A DNA stretch of 5,104 nt. It comes from an uncultured Alphaproteobacteria bacterium (GTDB taxonomy: Bacteria > Pseudomonadota > Alphaproteobacteria > RF32 > CAG-239). Where the stretch lies: assembly GCA_900551585.1 (NCBI GenBank), contig URWU01000129.1, positions 1 to 5,104 of the forward strand. The letters are read 5' to 3'. Shown here piece after piece: positions 1 to 5,104 of this stretch. Numbering within the stretch: position 1 is the stretch's first letter; each line of letters begins with the position of its first letter. The notes under the pieces are model-generated. The model saw only the letters and a program-made list of their open reading frames with translations, was not told the DNA's origin and did no database searches. A program made the position numbers and the translations under genes.

Positions 1-32
1 CGTCGGCAGCGTCAGATGTGTATAAGAGACAG
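1..32 (+). other. Illumina Nextera transposase adapter (assembly contamination)
   Basis: The first 32 bases match the Nextera Read 1 transposase adapter from its second base onward, ending in the 19-base mosaic end AGATGTGTATAAGAGACAG (14-32). This is library-preparation sequence left at a contig end, not genomic DNA. Any promoter-like motif or reading frame inside it should be ignored. Native sequence starts at about base 33, just upstream of the first gene's promoter region. Confidence 0.97.
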
Positions 33-37
33 ATTTA

Positions 38-67
38 TTGGTAAATTTAATTTACTGTGTTTATTAT
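38..67 (+). promoter_or_regulatory. Putative sigma-70-type promoter of the three-gene cluster
   Basis: A possible -35 box TTGGTA (38-43) and a -10 box TATTAT (62-67) are separated by 18 bases. TATGAT at 65-70 is an alternative -10. Transcription would begin near 74-79. That places the upstream in-frame ATG at 76 on or beside the transcript start and favours the later start at 112. The region is AT-rich, so chance matches are likely. The native DNA before base 33 is missing, so upstream operators cannot be judged. Confidence 0.35.
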
Positions 68-98
68 GATAAGAAATGATAATTCAACCTGTTTTGTT

Positions 99-104
99 AA
101 GGGA
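99..104 (+). promoter_or_regulatory. Shine-Dalgarno site deciding the start at 112
   Basis: AAGGGA lies 7 bases before the ATG at 112. No comparable site precedes the in-frame ATG at 76. The 112 start also places a classic basic-then-hydrophobic signal peptide at the very N terminus, whereas starting at 76 would add 12 extra residues in front of it. Confidence 0.65.
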
Positions 105-111
105 AGATAAA

Positions 112-807
112 ATGAGCTTCAAGAAAAATTTTGTTTTGGGTCTGGTCAGCGCTTTGGCCATTTCTGCCGCTTCCAATGCTTATGCCGGCAATTCGGAAGT
201 GATTTACAAAATTCACGATATCAATCCGGTTAAAGAAGACAACGAAGTCGTCAGCTGCGATTTCAGTATCACTTTTTATAACCGCACATCTCAGATTGTT
301 TCAAATCTGTCTCTCGATATCGGCTGGCTTGATGAGGTGATTGAAGAAAAAATCAAACAGGAAAAACAGGAACAGGTTCGCGATGACAACGGCCGCGTTT
401 CCGGTTATACCGGTCAGTCCAAAACGGAACAGTTTACTTCAAAAATGATTTCGACCAATATGTCTGTGCCGCCTTTGCCGCCTTCAAAACAAATCAGTAT
501 CAGAGCTGCTGTCAAAACCGACCGTTGTTTCCTGCTGCTGGATAAGCCAGAACTGAAAGTAAACACCTGCAAATTCGGTTCTGCCGCCAATGTCGATAAA
601 GCCGCCGGCGCTTGCAACGGCCTGTTTATCTATGTTTCTCCGGACAGCGGCGATTATTATACTGATTTCAAACCGATTAGTTATGATGAAGAAAAACAGG
701 AAGTCGAACAGCAAAACCGCAGTGAGAAAAAAGAACTGGATACCATTTATAATAATGCCATTTCTTCGGTTAAAAGAATTAGTCAGACTTTAGATACAAT
801 GCAATAA
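112..807 (+). CDS. Exported four-cysteine protein of unknown function (paralog A)
   Basis: This 231-residue protein is not recognised as any named family. Residues 1-25 form a signal peptide with a basic start, a hydrophobic core and a likely cleavage after AYA (A25|G26), so the product is probably periplasmic. The mature part has exactly four cysteines (C49, C139, C153, C168), consistent with two disulfides. Between C49 and C139 lies a charged Glu/Lys/Gln-rich stretch (about 78-100). The last 60 or so residues after C168 are hydrophilic and end in a probable helix. An N-L-S motif 16 residues after C49, a Trp 7 residues later and a C-x13-C pair are shared with the next gene product, so the two look like paralogs. 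An ATG at 76 would add 12 residues, but it lacks a ribosome site. The gene is the first of a tight three-gene cluster ending in a lytic transglycosylase, which suggests an envelope role; the actual function is unknown. Confidence 0.85.
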   Translation: MSFKKNFVLGLVSALAISAASNAYAGNSEVIYKIHDINPVKEDNEVVSCDFSITFYNRTSQIVSNLSLDIGWLDEVIEEKIKQEKQEQVRDDNGRVSGYTGQSKTEQFTSKMISTNMSVPPLPPSKQISIRAAVKTDRCFLLLDKPELKVNTCKFGSAANVDKAAGACNGLFIYVSPDSGDYYTDFKPISYDEEKQEVEQQNRSEKKELDTIYNNAISSVKRISQTLDTMQ

Positions 808-826
808 AATTTTTAGGGTTGGAAAT

Positions 827-1549
827 ATGTCAAAGAATTTTCTGAATACTTTGCTGCTTTCCGGAGCGCTTCTGCTGCCGGCCGCAATTGCCTCTTCGCA
901 AATGTTGGGTGCTTCGGCAGAAGACGCCAAACCCTTAAATGCGCCCCAGGCGCCGGCCGAAAAAACATCAGCACAAGACGCCGCAGATAAACCGGCTGTC
1001 CGGCAGGAAGAGATTCCCGCTGTTGATGAAATGACGCCCGAAGAAGAAAAAATCATCAATAAACGTTTGCAAAAGGCTTTGCAGCCGCGAATGGAAGGCG
1101 GCAATCTGCGGATTAACCCGATTGAACTGCCGAAAACAAAAGACGGATCCAGACGGGGAACCTCGGCTTTTGTTCCTCTGCCGGGGAAAGACGGAAAATT
1201 AGACCCCAATGAAGATAGCAGCCTGATTTTTCTGTATTACAGCAATTTCCGCATGACCAGAACTTATGCCGCCGGTGTCGGCTGTAATGTCCGTTTTAAT
1301 GTTCTGACCAACCTTGACCAGCGTCTGGTCAACCTCAGCGTTAAACTTATCTGGCCGGAAATGTCGACCAATGTAAGCTTTAATAATGTTAATCCCAATA
1401 CTGAAACTTATTTTGATTATGCCCTGTTTGGCCAAGGCTGCTACAAAATGGACAAGATTCCCAATATTGTCGTCAACCGCTGCCGTGTCAAAGGCCTGAC
1501 ACAAGAACAATGTGCCAAAAAAATCCGTTGGTTGTCTAAAAGTAATTAA
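827..1549 (+). CDS. Exported four-cysteine protein of unknown function (paralog B)
   Basis: This 240-residue protein is not recognised as any named family. It has an N-terminal signal peptide with a Leu/Ala-rich core (about 7-22) and a likely cleavage after ASA (A31|E32). An Ala/Pro/Glu-rich low-complexity linker (about 32-75) follows, which looks like a flexible periplasmic spacer. The C-terminal domain (about 132-240) holds all four cysteines: C153, C205, C219 and C229. It shares with the preceding product C-x15-N-L-S-x4-W and the segment C-[FY]-x5-P-x-[IL]-x-V-N-x-C, with identical spacing. It lacks the charged insertion between the first and second cysteine and the long tail found in paralog A. 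The start ATG follows the previous stop by 19 bases and has AGGG (815-818) as a ribosome site. The next gene begins 2 bases after its stop. It is probably a disulfide-bonded periplasmic protein; what it binds is unknown. Confidence 0.85.
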   Translation: MSKNFLNTLLLSGALLLPAAIASSQMLGASAEDAKPLNAPQAPAEKTSAQDAADKPAVRQEEIPAVDEMTPEEEKIINKRLQKALQPRMEGGNLRINPIELPKTKDGSRRGTSAFVPLPGKDGKLDPNEDSSLIFLYYSNFRMTRTYAAGVGCNVRFNVLTNLDQRLVNLSVKLIWPEMSTNVSFNNVNPNTETYFDYALFGQGCYKMDKIPNIVVNRCRVKGLTQEQCAKKIRWLSKSN

Positions 1550-1551
1550 GC

Positions 1552-3315
1552 ATGAAAAGATTTTGTCTGTCCTTTTGCCTGACCATTCTGCTGGCCTTCA
1601 GCTTTGTTTTGCTTGAAGGACAAAAGGAGGCTGCCGCCGGTCAGGAAATCATTGACCGCCGCGCCACCGGAAAAATCTATAGTTATTTGATGGTCAGCGA
1701 CAGCGATATTGCCCGCTATAAACGTATTTTCCGCGCCATTAAAGCAGAAGACTTCAAAACCGCTGACAAAGAAATTGCCAAGCTTGATAATGATATTTTA
1801 ATGGGACGCGTTTTGGCACAAAAATATCTCTCCGACAGTTATAAAACCAGCTTTGGCGAATTAAAATCCTGGCTGGAAAAATACGGCGACCACCCAGAGG
1901 CTCTAAAGATTTATCGTCTGGCGCTCAGAAAAGGCAAAAGCAAAGATGTTGTCTGCCCAGACAGAGCCAAAATCAAGCCTTCCGGTTTTTACAGCTGGGC
2001 CAATACTGATTTGGCAAATTTAAAACCGGCGGATAAAACCTTTGTTCTCAACAAAATCAATGTCTTCCGCAAAGCCATCAACAGCGGCAAAACCAAAGTC
2101 GCCCGCTATGTTTTGGAAAATCCCCGCTTTAAGAAGTTGGTGCCTAATCGTGATTTGGATGCTATGGCTGCAACTTTGGCTATGAAATATCTGCTGGATA
2201 ATAATGACGCCCTAGCGCAGCAATGGGCTTCAAAAGCTTCCAAACGCAGTAATGACGCAACAGCTTCCTGGGTTGCGGGTTTGGCTTCGTGGCGATTGAA
2301 ACAATATAAAACCGCCGCCATTTATTTTGAGCGTTTAGCGCGCAGCGGCAACAGCGACGAATGGCTGGTGGCCGCCGGAGCTTATTGGGCTTATCGTGCC
2401 AATACCGTCTCAAACAGAAAAACTCAGGCCTTTCAATGGCTGAAAGTTGCTTCGCGTTATAAACGGACTTTTTATGGTATTTTAGCCAATTATCGCCTTG
2501 GCGCTTCTCTTGATTATAATTGGACGGTTTTGTCTTATCTGAATGACTTCAGCCAAGATGAATATATTGATGAAATTCTGGCTTCTTCATCTATCCGCCG
2601 CGCCATGCTTTTGCTGCATGCCAAACAACCGGAATTGGCCGAGCAGGAACTGCGCTATGATTATAACAATATGAACGAAAAACAAAAAGAAGTTTCGCTG
2701 TTCATTGCCAACCAGTTTAAAATGCATTCTCTTGCGGTCATGATTTCCAATAATCTCAAAGATGAAGAACGTAACATTGCTTATGATGCTTTGTCTTATC
2801 CGATTCCCAATTGGAAGCCTAAAGGCGGCTGGCAGATTGATAAAGCGCTTGTCCTTGCCCTGACCAGACAGGAGTCAGCTTTCAGCCCCAAGGCCAAAAG
2901 TGCGGCCGGCGCTTGCGGTTTAATGCAGCTTTTGCCGAGTACGGCTGCGCATATCACTAAAAACACCAGCCTGAAAAAAGATAATTCTCCGCTGTTGGAA
3001 GCGGAATATAATATGGCTCTCGGCCAGAAATATGTTAATTATCTGCTGGAAAAACCTTTTATTGACGGCAATCTTTTTTATCTGATGACAGCATATAATG
3101 CCGGCCCCGGTAATTTATTAAAATGGAGCAAAAAAGCCAAATTTAATGATGATCCGCTGTTGTTTATAGAGGTTATTCCGGCTCGTGAAACTCGTATTTA
3201 TATTGAAAGGGTAATGGCAAATTATTGGATTTACCAATCCCGTTTCGGTCAGGAGCTCACCGGTATCAAAGCCTTAAGCAAAGGCAAATGGCCGATGTTG
3301 AAATATAAGAAATAA
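1552..3315 (+). CDS. slt: Soluble lytic murein transglycosylase, Slt70 type
   Basis: This periplasmic enzyme cleaves the MurNAc-GlcNAc bond of peptidoglycan and leaves a 1,6-anhydro-MurNAc end (family knowledge). Residues 1-29 form a signal peptide with likely cleavage after AAA (A29|G30). Residues of about 45-400 are helical and repeat-like, matching the superhelical U domain of Slt70, and include the family-typical TFYGILA motif at 306-312. The catalytic SLT domain lies at about 428-555. It has the Glu-Ser motif with probable catalytic E441 (RQES), the GACGLMQLLPSTA motif at 453-465, the AYNAGPG motif at 514-520, and the conserved ET-x2-Y region at 546-550. The length of 587 residues is close to that of E. 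coli Slt (about 645 with its signal peptide), and no key motif is missing. The ATG follows the upstream stop by 2 bases with no strong ribosome site, suggesting translational coupling. Sequence similarity supports the class; one-to-one orthology with E. coli slt is inferred. Confidence 0.93.
   Translation: MKRFCLSFCLTILLAFSFVLLEGQKEAAAGQEIIDRRATGKIYSYLMVSDSDIARYKRIFRAIKAEDFKTADKEIAKLDNDILMGRVLAQKYLSDSYKTSFGELKSWLEKYGDHPEALKIYRLALRKGKSKDVVCPDRAKIKPSGFYSWANTDLANLKPADKTFVLNKINVFRKAINSGKTKVARYVLENPRFKKLVPNRDLDAMAATLAMKYLLDNNDALAQQWASKASKRSNDATASWVAGLASWRLKQYKTAAIYFERLARSGNSDEWLVAAGAYWAYRANTVSNRKTQAFQWLKVASRYKRTFYGILANYRLGASLDYNWTVLSYLNDFSQDEYIDEILASSSIRRAMLLLHAKQPELAEQELRYDYNNMNEKQKEVSLFIANQFKMHSLAVMISNNLKDEERNIAYDALSYPIPNWKPKGGWQIDKALVLALTRQESAFSPKAKSAAGACGLMQLLPSTAAHITKNTSLKKDNSPLLEAEYNMALGQKYVNYLLEKPFIDGNLFYLMTAYNAGPGNLLKWSKKAKFNDDPLLFIEVIPARETRIYIERVMANYWIYQSRFGQELTGIKALSKGKWPMLKYKK
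2833..3216 (+). other. SLT catalytic domain within the lytic transglycosylase
   Basis: This part of the transglycosylase gene encodes residues of about 428-555. It contains the probable catalytic acid/base E441, the Gly-Leu-Met-Gln strand (G456-Q459), the substrate-cleft AYNAG motif and the terminal Glu-Thr/Tyr motif (E546, T547, Y550). All the classic family 1 lytic transglycosylase signatures appear in the expected order, so the enzyme is predicted to be active. Confidence 0.88.
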
Positions 3316-3352
3316 AAAAACTCCCCGGATAAAACCACCGGGGAGTTTTTTT
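3314..3352. terminator. Bidirectional intrinsic terminator between converging genes
   Basis: A perfect 8-bp stem, CTCCCCGG (3321-3328) with CCGGGGAG (3338-3345), closes a 9-base loop. Seven A's (3314-3320) lie to the left and seven T's (3346-3352) to the right, so each strand reads as a GC-rich hairpin followed by a U tract. The rightward stop codon (3313-3315) and the leftward stop codon (3353-3351) both overlap these tracts, so the whole 35-base gap between the two genes is terminator. Confidence 0.93.
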
Positions 3353-5018
3353 AATAGGAACCATAATTTGAGGTGCTCCCCGTATTTGGATCCCATTTAT
3401 AAAGATGGCTGCTGCTGTCAGTATTAATGTAATAAGAGCCATATTTGGTAACGAGCGGAGTATATAATGCACTTCCTCCTGTCAGGGAGACATCTCCTTC
3501 TAAGTGGATTTTGTTGGTAAAATAGAGTTTTGCATTATTAGTCATCTTTATGGCAATATCACCGGTTCTCCAGTTATCGGTTGCAATTCTTGCTGCTTTG
3601 ACTGTTGCGTTGTTTATGTTAACATTACTAGCCATATCCATTCCGGGAAAGTCAACATTTGCTCCGGGTTTAATGTTCAAAACAGTCCAATGACGAATTG
3701 CTCTGATACGAGGGATTTCTCCATTATAACCGTTAGTATGTGGGCTTATTTTCAGATTCCCCTCAATATCAAGTTGTAAGTTATAGCTTGTATTTATAAG
3801 CGGTGTATCAGCGTATAATTCAATCAATTCAGAGAAAGTGTCACCTGATACAGAAAATTCTACATTCTTTAGTTTGCTTGTTGTTGTTTTTTGAGCATAA
3901 ACTAAAATCGGTTGAGTATATGATTCCTTTAACGTGAGGTCATAATGAATATTAACATCTTCAATATCGAAATTTTCAAACCTGTTAATATAGCGCTTCG
4001 TTGAATTACCGATAATTGCTTCCGAAGTTACATTCGCGGTTTTAACTGTCAGCGTTGGATTTAAAGAGGCACATTCAGAAATTGAATTAAAATGTTTTGC
4101 ACCATAGATAACGTTTCCGGGTAATTTGGATAAGGTTAAATCTTTAACAACGACATATCCTTTGCCTTGAGACGGAACAGATGTGCTGGTCAAGACCCCA
4201 TATCCAGGATAAGACGCATTAATTTTTTCGGCACAAATCTCCCAAGGCTGTTTATTCGGTTTACACTGGTAGCAGGAAGAACCCAATTCGGTGAACTTCG
4301 GATATCCCAGAGTTCCGGTTTCACAAGTTTTGAAATAACCGTCCGGGCAGGTATCATCTTTTAAGATACAGCCGGTCATATCACCATTGAGTTTGTAGTT
4401 TGTTTCGCAGGCGCCAACCATGCAGACATTATCTCCGCAATTTGAATTTGCCGTATTTTTACAATCAGGACATTTGGAAACGGTTGTTGCATGAGCCGGT
4501 TTATTGATGCAGCTGGCCATATACCTTGAGCATGAGACCGCTCGGCAGTCTTTGTAGCAGGTTAAATCATCTTCATTGATTTTGGTACAAATTTGGTTTG
4601 CCGGAATATCGGAACGATAACCGATTGCAGAACAAGAGGCCGCTTTACAGCTGTTGCCTTTTCTTGTATAGCCGTTAGCACAGCTGATAAGCCTTTTATA
4701 TCTGCGGTCAAACGGGCAGGAAGAACAAGAGCCGTGCGCCGGACAGCTTGTCAGCTCATAGCCGCTGCAATTATTGCCTTTGTTGGCAGAATTTGAAATA
4801 CTGCTGCCTGACCATCCGTTTTCGCTGTCTTTAAGCTCAGGCAGAAAAGTTGCCTTAGCCACCTGAAAAGAACCAGGTGCAGGCTTTAGCTCTGCGATGT
4901 GTGGAAATGTGTGAGTATCTGATGAGATGGGTATATGTCCAATCTCTCCTGCATAGGAAGTTGTTGAAACAAATATAACAGAAACAGCCCACAAAAGAGC
5001 TTTTTTAAGACTAAACAT
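3351..5018 (-). CDS. Large exported cysteine-rich protein with beta-helix-like C-terminal half, function unknown
   Basis: This 555-residue protein cannot be assigned to a named family. Residues 1-23 form a signal peptide (Lys-Lys, hydrophobic core, likely cleavage after SYA, A23|G24). A Ser/Asn-containing linker follows to about residue 83. Residues 84-262 hold 23 cysteines, including three C-x2-C pairs (98/101, 183/186, 249/252) and a recurring Cys-Gly/Asn-Tyr motif. After that only one cysteine (C316) remains. Residues of about 290-525 are rich in alternating hydrophobic residues with Asn/Gly turns, resembling a right-handed parallel beta-helix, and the end is Ser/Gly/Tyr-rich. No autotransporter barrel, lipobox, sorting signal or transmembrane segment is seen after the signal peptide. 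The ATG at 5018 is preferred because GAGG sits 6 bases before it; an in-frame GTG at 5030 would lie next to and partly within that ribosome site. The disulfide-rich design suggests a periplasmic, secreted or surface protein. Similar cysteine-rich proteins recur, from memory, in gut alphaproteobacterial genomes. Confidence 0.85.
   Translation of the reverse strand: MFSLKKALLWAVSVIFVSTTSYAGEIGHIPISSDTHTFPHIAELKPAPGSFQVAKATFLPELKDSENGWSGSSISNSANKGNNCSGYELTSCPAHGSCSSCPFDRRYKRLISCANGYTRKGNSCKAASCSAIGYRSDIPANQICTKINEDDLTCYKDCRAVSCSRYMASCINKPAHATTVSKCPDCKNTANSNCGDNVCMVGACETNYKLNGDMTGCILKDDTCPDGYFKTCETGTLGYPKFTELGSSCYQCKPNKQPWEICAEKINASYPGYGVLTSTSVPSQGKGYVVVKDLTLSKLPGNVIYGAKHFNSISECASLNPTLTVKTANVTSEAIIGNSTKRYINRFENFDIEDVNIHYDLTLKESYTQPILVYAQKTTTSKLKNVEFSVSGDTFSELIELYADTPLINTSYNLQLDIEGNLKISPHTNGYNGEIPRIRAIRHWTVLNIKPGANVDFPGMDMASNVNINNATVKAARIATDNWRTGDIAIKMTNNAKLYFTNKIHLEGDVSLTGGSALYTPLVTKYGSYYINTDSSSHLYKWDPNTGSTSNYGSY
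4233..4769 (-). repeat. Cysteine-rich region with degenerate Cys-x-Gly-Tyr repeats
   Basis: This stretch encodes residues 84-262 of the exported protein, with 23 cysteines in 179 residues. A short motif, Cys followed within one to four residues by Gly-Tyr or Asn-Tyr and later by another Cys, recurs at C84, C113, C129, C204 and C224. Spacing between copies is irregular, so these are divergent small disulfide modules, loosely EGF-like in density, and not an exact DNA repeat. Three C-x2-C pairs lie among them. Because the protein is exported, disulfides are more likely than metal binding. Confidence 0.7.
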
Positions 5019-5022
5019 AACA

Positions 5023-5028
5023 CACCTC
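5023..5028 (-). promoter_or_regulatory. Shine-Dalgarno site of the cysteine-rich protein gene
   Basis: GAGGTG on the minus strand, with its GAGG core at 5028-5025, sits 6 bases before the ATG at 5018-5016. It overlaps the in-frame GTG at 5030-5028, which argues that the GTG is not the start and that the protein begins with Met-Phe-Ser-Leu-Lys-Lys. Confidence 0.75.
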
Positions 5029-5063
5029 ACTAAATAATTAGAACTAAAGCCTACACAATATTA

Positions 5064-5090
5064 ATGATAAGCGTTTTTTTTTTTTTGCAA
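5064..5090 (-). promoter_or_regulatory. Tentative promoter of the cysteine-rich protein gene, spacer containing poly-A
   Basis: On the minus strand TTGCAA (5090-5085) resembles a -35 box and TATCAT (5069-5064) a -10 box, with a 15-base spacer; TAATAT at 5063-5058 is an alternative -10 with a 21-base spacer. Neither spacing is ideal. Nearly all of the spacer is the 13-base A tract. The 5' untranslated region would be roughly 40 bases. Native DNA beyond 5104 is not available, so other promoters are possible. Confidence 0.3.
5074..5086 (-). repeat. 13-base homopolymer (A13 on minus strand)
   Basis: There is an uninterrupted run of 13 T's on the plus strand, which is 13 A's in the coding direction of the leftward gene. 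It begins 56 bases upstream of the ATG, between the possible -35 and -10 boxes. Such runs are prone to slippage in cells, and in PCR and sequencing, so the exact length should be treated as uncertain. Confidence 0.9.
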
Positions 5091-5104
5091 CCAGAAAATG
5101 CAAA

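Noticed and set aside
17..27. A TATAAG-like -10 element within the first 32 bases.
   Set aside because: It belongs to the Nextera mosaic end and is not genomic.
790..1209. A 139-residue open frame on the minus strand opposite paralog B.
   Set aside because: It overlaps a well-supported gene with a signal peptide and conserved cysteines, has no convincing ribosome site, and its composition looks like a shadow of the plus-strand coding sequence. The other short opposite-strand frames were rejected for the same reason.
1552..1641. Possible lipoprotein signal in the transglycosylase, because of Cys at residues 5 and 9.
   Set aside because: These cysteines lie at the start of the hydrophobic core and are not preceded by a lipobox. 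The segment ends in an AAA|G site typical of signal peptidase I, which fits a soluble Slt enzyme.
4233..4769. Zinc-ribbon or ferredoxin-like metal sites suggested by three C-x2-C pairs.
   Set aside because: The protein has a clear signal peptide, so its cysteines are more likely to form disulfides. The pairs are not arranged in a recognisable C-x2-C...C-x2-C ribbon or ferredoxin spacing.
3351..5018. Classical autotransporter identity for the cysteine-rich protein.
   Set aside because: The strand-rich half resembles a passenger domain, but the protein ends without a C-terminal beta-barrel or a terminal aromatic signature, and such passengers usually avoid cysteines.
5050..5086. The T13 run on the plus strand as a rho-independent terminator.
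   Set aside because: No GC-rich hairpin precedes it, and no plus-strand gene ends upstream of it.

Overview
The window carries four protein genes: a rightward three-gene cluster and one leftward gene that converges on it. It looks like the end of a metagenomic or isolate assembly contig. The first 32 bases are the Illumina Nextera transposase adapter rather than genomic DNA, so native sequence begins at about position 33. All four products start with a signal peptide, so this is a region of exported, envelope-related proteins from a Gram-negative bacterium. No taxonomic marker is present. The moderate-to-low GC and the style of the large cysteine-rich protein remind me of uncultured gut Alphaproteobacteria (the RF32-like group), but that is an impression from memory and not proven here.

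Layout. Bases 33-111 hold a plausible promoter and a ribosome binding site. Bases 112-3315 (+) hold a tight cluster. The first gene encodes a 231-residue exported protein of unknown function and the second a 240-residue exported protein of unknown function. The third encodes a 587-residue soluble lytic murein transglycosylase of the Slt70 type. The intergenic gaps are 19 and 2 bases, so the three genes are almost certainly co-transcribed. The two unknown proteins share a spaced four-cysteine signature and appear to be divergent tandem paralogs. A perfect 8-bp hairpin with A and T tracts on either side (3314-3352) serves as a bidirectional terminator, and the stop codons of both converging genes lie inside its tracts. 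Bases 3351-5018 (-) encode a 555-residue exported protein. It has a 23-cysteine N-terminal half and a cysteine-poor, beta-strand-rich C-terminal half. Its upstream region (5019-5104) contains a 13-base poly-A tract (minus strand) between possible -35 and -10 elements.

How the genes may work together. The transglycosylase cleaves peptidoglycan glycan strands in the periplasm. The two small exported paralogs encoded just upstream are probably periplasmic too and may act with it, but nothing in the sequence shows a direct partnership. The cysteine-rich protein is a separate transcription unit and is probably a disulfide-bonded periplasmic or surface protein. No RNA genes, CRISPR arrays, insertion sequences or phage genes were seen.
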